Origin: Thermothielavioides terrestris NRRL 8126
Lineage: Eukaryota; Ascomycota; Sordariomycetes; Sordariales; Chaetomiaceae
Assembly (NCBI RefSeq): GCF_000226115.1
Contig: NC_016459.1
Span: 4,036,501-4,100,500, forward strand
Length of the DNA stretch: 64,000 bases
Direction: 5' to 3'
Shown here: piece after piece, positions 10,666 to 26,216 of the stretch
How positions within the stretch are numbered: the first letter of the stretch is position 1
Layout: each line of letters opens with the position of its first letter
Program-made: the position numbers and the translations under genes
Notes under the pieces: model-generated
What the model saw: the letters and a program-made list of their open reading frames with translations, nothing else
Told to the model about the DNA's origin: nothing
Databases searched by the model: none

Positions 10666-12607
10666 TCAAAGACACTGTGCATAGTAGGGATTCAGCGTCG
10701 AGCAGGCGTACGGCGCCGCGCAGGCCGTGGGTCCCGAGTACCCGCTGCCGCCGCACTGACCGTACTCGGACTGGACCCCGCCGCCTGTCCCGGCTGAGGT
10801 GGTCGTCGGAGTCGGGCCCGCTGTGGTAGGCGTGGCCCCCCCGCCGTTGCTGGACGCGGCCATCAGCGCGCTGATGGGGCGCAGCCCGGGGAAGAAGCTC
10901 GTGGGGATCGCCGGGATGGGGATCTCGGTGCCGAGGCCCCAGGCCTTGATCTCGTTTGGCATGGTCTGGATGGCGTAGTTGCTAGAGGTTGGGAATTAAA
11001 GTAGCCATGTGGTTAGAAATGAGTTGGAAAAGGTATCTTGACGTAAGTATTGTAGATTCAGGTAACGTACCTGGCTGTGGTACGCGTCACCGTCGTGGTG
11101 TACGTCCCGCCGGACCCGGCCCGGAGACAACCCCCCGTGCCGTACGCGTTCTCGCAAATTTCCTTCTCGGTGCTGCCGCTCTCGGTCCAGATGTTGACAT
11201 CTGAGATGGTGATGCCGGTGCAGGGCACGGCGGACGGGCAGAGGACCTGGATTGAGCCGCGCTGAGCGCCGTTGGAGTTGGTGCCCTTCCAGCCGGTGAA
11301 GGTAATGTTCTGGTAGGAGACGCCGTCGCCGGGAGCCTGGGTCATGCTGGTCCAATACGCGTTCAGGTCAAGCGTATAGGCATTGCTGTGGCCCCAGAAG
11401 TTCTCGAGCTTGACGTTCTTGACGGTGCCGCTGCCGCCCCAGCTCTTGATCATGTACATCTGGTTGCAGTTCTGGCTGTAGACGTTGCGATAGTAGATAT
11501 TGGAGATGTCCGTGTTAGCACCCAGGGAACCCATGGCTGAACCACCGGACCAGTTGCAGAAGATGGACTCAACCAGGATGTTGCTTGCTGGACTCTGTTG
11601 GCCGTTCAAAGTTTTAGAAAGCTGTCGTAACTGAGAGAAAAAACGGAACGTGGTACCTTCACCGTAACACTAGCAACATATTTCAGTCAGCGATGCACCA
11701 ATCCAAGTGCCTCCTCCACGTGAAAGAGAGAGAGCAGACGTACCACTCATCCTTGTTGGTCACTTCGATGTCATGGATCCAGATGTTCTGGCCCCAGACA
11801 TCGACGCCGTCAAGCCCACCCTCGCTACCGGCCCGTACGATAGAGTTGTAGACTTCGCCATTCGAGCACGTGTCCATTACCAGAGAGAACTCGGGAGCGT
11901 CTACCAAGGCAATGTCGTGGAAGCTGAAGTTGGTGACCTATCAAATCCCAATGCGACTCAGCCATAGCGTTACACTAGGCTGATGCAGAGGTGTCAACAG
12001 ACCTGTGTGAGTCGCACAAGCCTCGGGCTGCGGTGAGGAGTCAGTCACACAATCGTTGGCATCAGCATCGACGGAGTCATACCCGGAATTTGCACCGTCT
12101 AAATGCCAAGCGAACTCGTCAGCATCAACCACGCTTTTCACGAAAGAATCATGACGTGAGCTACTCACTTGCATTCAAGAGATATCCATATCCCTGAATG
12201 GCGCCCTTGGAATTCCCGCTGTAGAACTCGAAGTCGGTAGTGCTAGAGACGCTAATCATGGTGCCTCCGGCGGTTGCGCTCGTGATGCGGTAGATGACGC
12301 CCTCGAGGTTGATGGACACGCCCGAGCCGCCGCTGAGCGTCACCCAGCTGGAGAGCCCATAGCTGCCGCTCGGGATGTACACCTCGCCACCGCCCTTGCA
12401 AGCATTCCAAGCGGCCGTGATGGCCGCGCTGTTGTCCGTGGTCGCCGAGGCCACGCCGCCGTAGTTCATGATGTTGCACACCTTCTTAGCAGCCTTTGCG
12501 GCCCGGCTCGTCGTGGGGCCGACGCTGCCCGAGAGCTGCGCCTGCACCCATGGCTCCAGCAGGAACAGAGCCGCAGCGGCGAGGGAAAGGGAGGGGCGGT
12601 ACTTCAT
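10666..12607 (-). CDS. rhgA: Secreted rhamnogalacturonan hydrolase (GH28) with C-terminal CBM1
   Basis: Hydrolyses the GalA-Rha backbone of rhamnogalacturonan I in pectin, outside the cell. Seven exons: 12169-12607, 12083-12098 (16 nt), 12003-12027 (25 nt), 11744-11937, 11657-11669 (13 nt), 11071-11594, 10666-10981; total 1,527 nt, 508 residues. A signal peptide (about 1-23) ends near WVQAQ, and the mature start QLSGSVGP is like Aspergillus RGase A. The beta-helix body shows [21 protein letters not shown] and [13 protein letters not shown], all typical of RGase A rather than polygalacturonase. A Thr/Gly/Pro linker leads to a C-terminal CBM1 ([11 protein letters not shown], ending YYAQCL), which the Aspergillus enzyme lacks as far as I recall. 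Reading through the microexons restores family residues on both sides. Which RG linkage is cut is inferred from family. Confidence 0.93.
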
Positions 12608-15134
12608 GGCAGCGCTTCAATGTGGTCATCTACCTGCCTAGTGCTGGGCAAGGAGAGAGAGATCTCAAGAATGGAGTACTGGGTTTGACAAGGCCATGTC
12701 GAGTCATTGGCGAAGACTTGAATAAGAAGGGGCTACCTAGAGGCCATCTTGAAAGACTCGGCGATATGTTCCAGTTGCTTCAGTTTCCCTTTCTAGCTAG
12801 ACTCTCGGCCTTGATGGCTCCGTACCTTTCGGCGTTGCTAGCTCCGTACCGAACATGTCTAGTGCTCCGCTCACGCCCACTTACCGACCCGGAAATAATT
12901 GATCCACCTCTCGATAACGGGGAGAGTTGCCCCTCGCTTGCACGATCATGACAAGACCATTTCTTGCTGGGCGTGTCTTCGCGGGCAGGTTCCGAAGTGT
13001 CGGATTGAGGGATGACTGCAAGTTCAGTTTTAGATCCCAAATGAGACGCTGTCAAAGCCCGAACTTGGCGGAAGCCCTGAGGGAGGCAACATCCATTGGA
13101 GGAGCACAAACACTAACTAGCGGAACGTTATCGAGCATCTTTGGGTCTTGATTAACGGCCATGTCGATCAACGATGTCACCCTGCCACCAGGGATCGGCC
13201 GGGGCAGGCGGCCCTAAGTTCTAGTGTACGGTCCTCGGTAACAGACGTAGACTAAAATTGCTTAGAGGTTTACTGCTCTTCGCTTCCCGGTGCCGGGAAC
13301 CTGAGTTCGATGTGGCCTCAGTGTATTCAGCCCTACTTACACGTTGAGTCAGGTATCTATCCCGCCGCAGTGCCGCCTTTCATCTCGCTACTAATAGCTG
13401 CTAGTGCCCTTCGAATCTCAGATCTGTCCCATTGAAGGGAACGACTGGTCTTGACCAACTTCGTCGAGACACTGCCTAAGGTACTAAGTCAGGAAAGCAG
13501 GCTTGAGACGGAGGCCCGTTTCACTGGCAAACGAGATTATGCCAGATGTTGTTGGGTTGGCCATGACAACTAGGCTCCCGACTTTGGACACAAAATCGTA
13601 AATGATGAGGAGCTATCGCAGTCTCGGAATCTTGATTAGCAAGACTAGCAGTCATTTCTAGGGAAGTTTGCATGTGATGCGTAAGAATTCGAAGGAGGAG
13701 GATTCTGAGCCCCAGAGAACTTGGCAATGGCCATCCGCTCAGCTGCATCCATACCACCTCCATTGGGCCTCCCGGGCCGGCCCAGAGGTTACATAGGTAA
13801 CGACCAACGGAGTATTCCTGCCCTACCCCGTAGATGGCACCACGTGCCACCGCCGCGGTAATTATTAAGGCCGAGCTGAGCAACAGCATCGGGCATCTAT
13901 AAGTCCACCAATGCCTTTTTCTGGGCAGGATCTCCAGTATAAGCGCCCTAATCGGTCGGGTTCCAAAAAAGCATATCCTACGGCTCATTCCCCTTTAAAA
14001 CAAGATTTGGAAAATGACGATCCACCGTGCCTGCTTAGACTCCCTTCGCACAGTTCTGAGTTTCCCGCCAGGAGAAACTAGTTGGAGTTTCTCCTTTTAA
14101 CAATCCCGCAAGAGACGCTCCGTGACCAGAACAACCAAGCGGTGAGGGGCCGGCCGAACCTTGCCAGGATAATCATCTTCCGCTTGGAAACGTGTAGAGG
14201 AAGGAGTGGCCATGCTCCAATGACACAGATATAGCTTGCCCATTTTTTCCAGGAGACCTTTGTGAATGATTTCAGATGTACCTGCTCAAGGCACTCTACT
14301 CCACTATGCTGTCCAACACACTGACTTCATCTCAACACCTCATCCAAAATAAAGCCCTCCTTGGCAGTGGTAACAACCATTTTCTTGGGAAAGGTGGCAC
14401 TTATACCCCGCTGTTTCCCGCAAAACATACATACTTAGCACTTGGGGATGTCTCACCGCTCACTCCTCCGCTGTCGGTAACTTTACCGTTCGGCATTCTG
14501 AACCCAAAGGTGATCATGCCGAACACTTTGACTTGTCGTTCCTTGAAACATGACCGCTCACCTCGATCGAAGGCCACGCTGGAACTCGGCAGTGCGTGAA
14601 CTTGGTCGCACGGCGGATGCACTATTGAGGGCCAACTCCTGGATGGCTGCGGTGTCCAAGGGAGCATCGCTGCCGGGTGTAGATCAGGTTCGAACTTCCA
14701 GAGCACTCTGGTGAACGAAGCTTGATTGTAAGCTACCAACGGACATATCAGTCTCGTTGACTATCGCTCACGCGGGGTGACTGCGTCCACGCAAAGCCTG
14801 GGACGATTGTATACCTCCCCCATGTTTAGGTCTGTAAGCTAGGGAAGCACGGCATTCCAGTCTGCATCCGGGCCGCAGCTTTGGCCGCATCTCGCTCACC
14901 CCCACTCATCGCTATCAAACTAGCAGCAGGGCCAGTGCTATACCAAGGTTTCCTCAGATATAGCTACGAAGATAGGTCTATGACAATATTAGTAACCGGC
15001 TTTTCTGCCTATTTTTCAGGTGGCAGGAGTGGAAGAAAGCTTTAAAAAAATGAAAACCTGCTTACCATGATCTTGTCCATTCTCTCTCCTCTATCCCCAC
15101 CAAAACCACCCCCCGACCACCATGTCACAGCAGC
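12608..15134. other. Gene-poor region, 2.5 kb
   Basis: Upstream of the rhamnogalacturonan hydrolase and downstream of the rhodopsin-domain gene. Several open frames of 90-155 codons exist on both strands, none with a recognisable motif. No tRNA could be folded by eye, and no tandem or inverted repeat stood out. Confidence 0.5.
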
Positions 15135-16485
15135 TCAACTGGTACTAGGATTAACCTCTCTCTGGTCCGCCAACCTTTGCGACGGTGGCGAAGCGTGCTT
15201 CACGAGACTGTCGAAATGCCTCTTTGCGTCAGATCCTGAAGGCTTGGGGGTATGAGAAAGCTGCACGAATTGTATCGACCGCTCTGTTTTTTGTGTGGCT
15301 TTTCCTCGAATGAAGGCTCGCAGGATCGGGATCGATGCAGCGATGACCGACATGGCGGGCTCCGCGGTACCAAAGATCTTCAAGTCCACAGTTGTGGCTG
15401 TTGACATGCTGTCAGATTCAAACCTGGGATAATAACTGCGGGCATCGGAGGGGGATAAGGGACGGCTGACTGACAGCGAATATCTGTGATGTCCTTCAGG
15501 GAGATGATCTTTAAGAACGCTATGATGCCTGAACTAATAGAGAACGAGTAGTTGGTGAGCGGATACTGATCATAGGGGGGACGGGGTTGTGCAATGCGTA
15601 CAAGACGCCCATACTCATGGCGATCATTGCGCCAGTTTTCTCCCTCTTGTTTATCGAAGCGTTCCAAATGATCTTCCATGGGAGGATAGCAAGTGTGATA
15701 TCCATCGCGCCGGAATACACTGGCCGCGTCCGTTAGCGAATCCCCGCAAGAGCTGAGTAGTCTTGCGCTCCTCCATAGCGCCGACCTACCACTCGTGAAG
15801 GTCTGGTAGTGTTCCATGGTATCCAATGTCGAGCATGAGCCCTCCATGTCGGAATACCAGAGTTTCGCAACCGGCCAGCAGCGCGTCCACATGATGGTGG
15901 CCGAAACGCCGAGGATGATGTTCACCGAGAGGATGATGAACCAGATAAACCACTTCAGCCACCCGTCGGAAAGGCGCAAGAGGGTGATGGCAAACGAGGT
16001 CTTGCTCCAGGCCGCTGCGAGAATGGCAGCCAAGCCCGCCGAGTACGACATCAGGGAACTCATGGGCATTTTGGTGGGGTCAACGTCCTGGGAGTGCATG
16101 CCGATGCCGAACTTGGTGCCTTCGGTGAGCATGGCCGACGAGACCAGGATGCAAATCTGTCATCGTAGTGCGCGACAGGTCGGATCAGCAACGAGAGCTC
16201 GGCCAAGGGAGGAGACGATAACGTAGCAAAGAGGTGTTGTGTTGTACATACCCAGCTGAGAACTAAGAAGTGGTCGTCCCACAAGAGCGATCGATGCCGG
16301 GTCAGTTTACAATAGATCCGCAACCCGAGAAAGACGCCCGACACAGCTGTCAACGCCCATATCGATGCCTCGAGCATCCCGGCGTAGTTCACGACTTCCT
16401 TGGGCGGTGGCCCATCCCGGCTTGCTAACCCGGCAAGGTCCATGGCAGCCGTCTTGCGCAAGTGGTGATGTTGGATCCACATCAT
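15135..16485 (-). CDS. Rhodopsin-domain integral membrane protein (Pth11/SAT4-like, Fung_rhodopsin)
   Basis: Seven-TM plasma-membrane protein of the large fungal family often called Pth11-like; ligand unknown. Exons: 16252-16485, 15790-16156, 15602-15719, 15471-15533, 15135-15423 (356 residues; 342 if the ATG at 16443 is used). Typical features are LRIYCKLTRHRSLLWDDHF after TM1, WSKTSFAITLLRLS, the CWP and DMEGSC loop with family cysteines, YSGAMDITLAILPWKIIW, INKREKTGAMIAMSMGV and the last TM VIAASIPILRAFIR. The last intron (15424-15470, 47 bp, donor GTCAGC) is the least certain. The C-terminal tail of about 60 residues is short and polar and, unlike true Pth11, there is no N-terminal CFEM domain. 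Confidence 0.85.
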
Positions 16486-19738
<3,253 letters not shown>

Positions 19739-19771
19739 ATTGAGTACGGAATATCGGGTCATCGATTGGAT

Positions 19772-19838
19772 GGGACCGGGACGGGGACAAGGGACGGGGA
19801 CGGGGACAAGGGACGGGGACGGGGTGAGGGTGAGGGGT
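19772..19838 (+). repeat. G-rich short tandem repeat downstream of thymidylate synthase
   Basis: Roughly two and a half copies of a 19-bp unit of the form GGGACGGGGACGGGGACAA, degenerating into GGGTGAGGGTGAGGGG. It starts 34 bp after the stop codon, so it is probably in the 3' UTR or at the 3' end. The many G-runs could form a G-quadruplex on the mRNA. A GGAGA-type run follows at about 19873-19898. Confidence 0.8.
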
Positions 19839-20551
19839 TGAGAAGACTTGGAGCGGGAGGAGGCATAAACAGGGAAGGGAGGAGAGGAGAGGAGAGGGAG
19901 CTCTGTGATGGGATTTATAAGCCTTGGGTATGGTCTTTTTTGGGATTGTCGAGCAGTGATGGGCTTTCTGATAGAGCGGTCGGTTGCGGACAAGTATGTC
20001 GCCATGAAAGACATCGCTGGCTTCCGTTACCCTGCGTCTTAACTGAATGAAGGACACATTCCTTATCAGGAACTCTTCGAGATGGGTGCTCAAATACTGT
20101 GGTGCAGTTGCCTAGGTACGTTGCGGTGACCCTGTTCCCACTCTGCATGATTCTCAACTTCTGCCCGACACGCACTCACACAGCGGAGACACAAAGATCG
20201 ATCATCATAATAGCTGCCAGGAACCTTATGACCAACCAATGGGAATCTGTCTGTCTGTCTTTTCTGGCTGTCTAACTCAAGGTAGGTACCTCTCAAACCA
20301 CCGTCTTGCGTAACCCCATGTAAAGTCTCCGTTTGCCTCTATCGCGCATTGTTGAAGCGAGATCAACGGCCTTGCTTACCCCTCTCTCCAACCTACGCCG
20401 TTTTCTTTTCAAGAACACAGATGCGGAAAATTTTTCCAAGGCAACGCGAGGAAAGCAGCATATAAAAGACCCGGTAGGATATCCCATGGTATCTTGGTCG
20501 TGCTTGCAGAAGATCACGGCATCCAGATCCCAAACCAATATTCTCGCCGGT

Positions 20552-23500
20552 TTAAGCAGAATCGCCATCAGCAGGCTTCGGGTGGACCGGCACCTCCTTG
20601 GACTGAGTGAAGTGTCTCGGCAGGCGGTTCTCGCCTTCGGAATAGGGGAAGCCTGCCTCCTCACGGGCCATGTCGTTGACCCACTTCTCGGAGCCCTTGA
20701 GGCCGCCCTTGCCGTGCTTCTCGACGCCGACCTCGTGCCACTTGGACGCGAGGTAGAACCAGGAGAGGGCATTGCCGACGGTGCCGACTTCGTCGGACAC
20801 GCCTGTGCTGGCGGCTCGGCTCATCTTCTTCCAGAGCTCATCGTTGGTGAAGAGCTCCATCAAGTGGCCGGCCACGGCCTTCCAGTCGCCCGGGTTCACG
20901 AGGAAGCCGTTGACCTTGTCCTTGACCTGCAGCGGGATGCCGCCCGTGTTGGTGACGATGACAGGGCGGCCGGCATGCAGAGCCTCCGAAACCTTGACCT
21001 CGAAGCCCTCGCGGGTCGACAACTGCAGCACCACGTGGGCATTAGCCAGCAGGGTGTTGATCAGCTGATCGTTGGGGTCGAGGCGCATGACGCTGACATC
21101 CTTGATAAGATCGGGGTAGTACGTCTCGAGCTGGGCCATGGTCTGGTCGTAGATCAGGCTGGCATCGGGGTCGTCGACGGAGCCATTGCCGCAGATGACC
21201 AACTGCGGGACATCGGTGAGGCCCTCCTTCTCACACCGCCGGCGGAACTCGGCGTAGGAGTCGATTACAGTGGGGATGCCCTTGGAGGGATCGAAGCGGG
21301 CCACCTGGATGATGTACTTGCGCGCTGGCCAGTTAAGCTCAGTCCTGGGGTTGTCGTCAGCATCTCACCCGCCACTAGATGACCCCATCCACGCCGAGAC
21401 AGAAGACACTTACATGCGCTGAGAGTGGCAGGCGACATTGTAGATGTGGCCATAGTACCCAGAGTCCCACTTGTTGAGATGCTTGTTGAGGCCGTCGAGC
21501 CAGTCCGTCGTGGCAGGGAGGTAGACAACCTTCTCGCGGGGGACGGTGTGGGGGACAAAGATGGGAATCGGGTGGCTGATGAACATGTCACACCCTTGGA
21601 TGTTGCTCCACAGGAATTCCCAGATGTCGGCCTGAGGCGAGCCGGCCTTGGCGACCAGGTCGCTCCGAATCTGGATGTGGGACCGGTACAGAACCGGGCG
21701 GTCCGGCGTCGTCTTCTTGATAAGTGGGATGAGTCCCGGCATTTGCGGGTCATCAATCTGTTCTTGTCAGCATGCGTTGTCACAACGGTGAGCAGAGTAC
21801 AAATCCCACCCCCACGCTACCAGGGGCAGGCTTGGTCATGTGCCAGGAGGTGCAGCGTGGGCGTGCATGAAGGAGGGTGGGAGAGACCGGGGTTCGGGGA
21901 AGAACTTCTCAGGCGTGCAGGGTGTCGCGAAAGTCCACAGCAAATCACTCACAATCACGACATCGGCGCCGCCTTCCTCGGGGGCGCGCAGCGGACCGCC
22001 CTCAGAGAACCAGTACCGGTTCGCATTGTCGGTGATCCAGTCAATGATGGCCTGTTTCTCCTCGGCCGAGACGCGCTGGTCCGGGTGACTAACACCCTGA
22101 AGAATGTTGTGGATGTTTTTGGTGATACGGAACACGCCAGGTCGAGGCTTCGGCACTATATCTTGTTAGTGCACGATTAACGATTAAGAGCAAGCGTGCC
22201 AGGACTGGGGCGTATTGCACTCACCGTACCAGGTCAAGTCGACGCCCATAAGACGCGCAAAGCGCACCAATGCGTGGCGCATGAGGGCAACGCCGCCACC
22301 CTGGGGCGTAGAGCTGAAGAAGGCGATCTTGGTCTTGTTGGCCCGGAGCTTCTTGGCGTAGGTCAACATGGTCTCCCATGTGGCAGTGCTGCAGGTGTCC
22401 TTGTGGTTCTGAACCGTCGTCAAATGGGCGCGGAATCCGGCGTCTGTCTGGACAATGCCGCGCCAGCCGACCTGAAGGAGAGGGACAAGGGAAGGGCCAA
22501 AGTTCCTTGGTCCAATGTCAGTGTCGAGTATGAACCAGGAGAAGGTGTGATTCAGGACTCACATAATGCACTTCCGTGCCATAGAGTCGGCCTGTTCATC
22601 GACGCGCTTAACATCCCAGAACGACTTCTCCTTGTGCTCGTCATCGGGCCGCATCACAATAGGCACGATGTCCAGCTCCAGCCACAGACGGGAGCACAGC
22701 GAAGGGCTCATGTACTTCAGGGTCGTGGGCAGACCGGCGCCAATGAACTTGGAGAAATTCTCGTGCTCGTACTTCTCGACCTCGGAGATCACGTAGTCCG
22801 CGATGAGATCGGCGCCCATCTTCATGGCATCGTCGAGCACGATGTGCTTGACCGAGAAATCGACCAAGTAGACCGTGTCGTGGATGGCCAGGGCCACGAC
22901 AGCGGTGTGATCGTCGGAGAAGACAGCCGAAATGCCCAAAAAGAGCGTCTTCGTCGCGAGTTAGCCAGGGATCAAAGGAAACGTCTCGTTCGGTGTCCGA
23001 GAGCGGGACTTGTGCGACCGACCCAGCTCGCTCAGGGGAACATGGCATGCTTCAGCAACGAAAGTTGCGCTTGGCTGCCATCCCCGCAAACCGGTCGTCG
23101 CCTTCGGCAGAAAACATGAATTGGGGCCCAATCGACGGAGAAGTAGCGGTTTGCTGGTGGCGAAAGCTCGGAGTGCAAACTGCAGAGGGAAGCAGAGGGA
23201 AACAACTTACCGTGAGAGCAGGACCGAAGTGGCCCTCCTTCTCAACCAGCGTGCTCATCTGGCGCTTACGGTGCACCGAAGTGCCCGTCGAGAACTTGCG
23301 GCTCTTCTCGAACGCCATGATTGCGCGAATGAAGGGTCGGATGCTCTTGTGATGGTGGTGGCGGCGCCGGGATGGGTCGGTCGAGGAATCGTAGCCGCTG
23401 GAAGTCGGTGATGGTTCGCCGCTGGCAGGAGGCCGGACGTGGTCGCGCTCAAGCAGGCGGGGAGTAGGTGCGAGAGCACGAGTGGCAGAAGCTGCGCTTA

Positions 23501-23882
23501 TAGTTCCGGAAGTTGGCGCCTGAGCTGCGGCAGTGGGCAAAGGAGAGAAAGAGGGCGGGGGTGGGGCAGGCGAGGAGTCTCGTGCCCGTGGTTGTGTTTG
23601 AGGTTGCGGTTGGGATGAAACAACGGCCACAGTTGAATGCTCTGGTTCCTGCCCCTCCTCAGGCTTTGTGGAATTGGTGCCGGAGTCGGGGCGTGGGCTG
23701 GGGTAACCTGCGCCGAGAGTAGGGCTCGAAAATACCAGGGAGTCGTGACTTTCGAGGCGGTGACGCAGGTCGCCTTGATGCAGCTGCTCGTGCAGCTGCA
23801 GGTCGGGGGTGGCCAGGCGGGGTGGGGCAGCTCCTTCCTGCCTCCCGCGAGTGCCGCCTCGGTCTGTAGATCCGTCGCTCAT
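20552..23882 (-). CDS. ccg-9: Trehalose synthase/phosphorylase, GT4 family (CCG-9-like)
   Basis: Retaining glycosyltransferase of the fungal trehalose phosphorylase type, acting on trehalose and glucose-1-phosphate; the Neurospora homologue is clock-controlled gene 9. Exons: 23211-23882, 22563-22948, 22225-22505, 21953-22155, 21414-21757, 20552-21344; 892 residues. The catalytic GT-B half contains SSTPQGGGVALMRHALVRF, VVIIDDPQMPGLIPL, QVARFDPSKGIPTVIDSY, VVLQLSTREGFEVKVSEALH (sugar-nucleotide/phosphate motif with its EGFE core) and PVIVTNTGGIPLQV. The first about 170 residues are low complexity (Pro, Ser, Gln, a run of His) before MAFEKSRKFSTGT; translation might instead begin at that internal Met (about 23320). 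The exon 1/2 acceptor (before 22948) is the weakest call. Family identity is firm, regulation by the clock is inferred from Neurospora. Confidence 0.93.
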
Positions 23883-26216
23883 GATCTCACAAATTTCCGC
23901 TTTCCCGAGTCGTCACCTATTGCAGCGAAATTTGTCAACGCCTCGACTCGCTACTCGGAAACCTTGTGTACCAGGAGACGCGGGATCTTTTTGCGCTTCT
24001 TGCCCCTTCGAACGCCACCCGGATGTAGGACACATGACACACACCACCCCGCGATCGGGTCAGCCCATAGCTGCAAACGCGCCAGCTTCTCCGCTGTCGG
24101 CCAGACAGAGAACAAGCCAACGGGGGAGCCAGGGTGAAACCCGTCTGTTCGCATGCCGCAACCCGGCGGCGAGTCCGACGGGGCCATTGGACGCAGACTG
24201 CCACGTCCACGGCTTGCTGTCGGTGCTCGTGCATGGGATGCGGCTAACAAAGTCGGTGAACGAACCAACCATCAAACCATGCTGTGCCAGCTGTGGTCCT
24301 AACCAGGTGCGGCAAAGGGACTGGCTGGCTGTGATAGCGTATATCAAGGGTGAGGTGAGGGGCAGCGCAAGCTGGGGCTAATGAACCGGGGAGAGCAAAG
24401 CACGGGGGGCACGGTTTGGAACCCGACTTACACGGACGGGCCTGCTGTCTTCCAGGGGTACCCAGCTGAGCTGGCGGTGAGATCCGAGATGGGTATTCGG
24501 ATGTGGTGGCCTGCCGGAGGTCCTGCCGGCTGGTCTTACTGCAGTGTCCGGGCTTTCCGTTCAGGTGGGAGACGCAACGTTGTCGGTTGCTTGGCAGCCA
24601 CTGAGTCCCCCAGTAAGCGTCTCCGGTGAATTTCGCCGAGCAAAGTTCCCACAATGTTTCTCACCGATCCCTGGGGATACTCAACCTAAAACAGATTGTA
24701 TTTATTTACCTACTGTGCCTACTACCGACGCAGGCGAAGCGTTGCCTGTTATGGTGATGTCACCAGCGAGACAATCCAAGTCGTGCTGCTTGTTGTTGGC
24801 GGCGATGGTGGGGTCGCCCGCATGGATGGGCCACAGTACGGATTACCTAGACGGCGGGTGTGGGGAAGACGGGTATTAGCGACGGCTCCACTGTGGGTTG
24901 ATAGGGTCGCAACGGCTCGAAGCTGGCGGCACGGACGGTTCTGGCCCGAAAAACAGAGGACAACTTGCGAGAAGACGGATTCTCAAGATTGACGCTTCAT
25001 GTCAGGACTCAGGTGGACGCGAGAGCTGAATGACGGACCTCCCAGTCAACATTTCAAGCTATTATACTTGCGTCTCGCTCACCAACGGCCAGTGTCATAC
25101 GATGCTGCAGACACCGGGGACGATTTTTGACACGCCACTTTCCGCTCCCGTCTCCAGGGCCGACAGGAGCGGCCACGGTGCAAACGAATCACTGGAAGCG
25201 AATATAGCCATAATGTGTCTTAGTGTCATGTATTGGTCGTTCCAGATTTCGAAAAGAAAGATCCAGACGTGCTTGCTGCCCGCCGAACAGTCGTGACCCG
25301 GATGCATATTCCTGTTGGGATGCCCAATGCAACTTTGTCGGCATCAGGAGATACCTCCCAGTGCATTGGTGCCTGTTTGTTGGTGGTAAAATCCACTGGC
25401 AACGAAGGACGGCAACTACATGAGGCTCGCTGCAACGGTATTGCCGACGCAGGTCTCAACTAAGAAAAATTTTGCCCAAGTAAACATCAAAAAAAGGTCT
25501 ATCGGAGGTAATATTCGAGAATTATCTCCGTGTCGTTTGACATGTCTGTATATTAGAGCTGCATTTCTTGGTGAAAAAGAGAGCCACCGACAGGGAGTGG
25601 AGTCGAGGTAAGATACGAACTGCAGAGTTTCGTTTTATTACACGAATTATTGTAATAGTACACACAATGCAGCACTTGTACTTCCTCTGGCAATGTCTTT
25701 TTCAGCTTTGGACGCCGACTTCGCAAAGATTTGGACGGGACACAGTGGGGCAGCGGCTGCTGAGCTGGCGTGTGACGACAGAGAGCTGGAAGAAATGGTG
25801 GTTTGGCGTACCGATGTTCTGGTGGGTTGGGCTGCGACTTGCCCGAGAAATACGGAGCTTGGCCATCCGCCCCGTGCCTCCGACCGGAGCCCCCTTGCCG
25901 AGCAGTTGGCTGAAATACGCGGGATCTGAAAACCGTTCAAGCGTGCTTCGGAATTGAGTGGTTGGCGCCCGTGTTTGAGAGAACGAACACTTGCGAAAAG
26001 AAGTCTGAACTGTCTGGCCGCAGCTGGGATCGAAAAGCAGTGCCGCTGGCGCAAGCACCAACGGGACCGACGCCCACCGGTATACGGGATCATGGCACGC
26101 TCGGGATAAGCACTCTGACAGACATAGAAAAAGGTGTTTTCGACTTGCAATTCACCCGTTGCACACTACATCAAAACACACATCCCGAACTCGCGCTAAG
26201 CCTCACACAAAGCCTC
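23883..26216. other. Intergenic region, 2.3 kb
   Basis: Promoter side of the ccg-9-like gene and 3' flank of Mn-SOD. No open frame has a recognisable product; the GC-rich part next to ccg-9 contains overlapping frames of 100-190 codons that look accidental. No RNA gene or repeat found. Confidence 0.5.

Noticed and set aside
20333..21382. 349-codon plus-strand open frame
   Set aside because: Antisense to the last exon of the ccg-9-like gene, which has strong family motifs on the minus strand.
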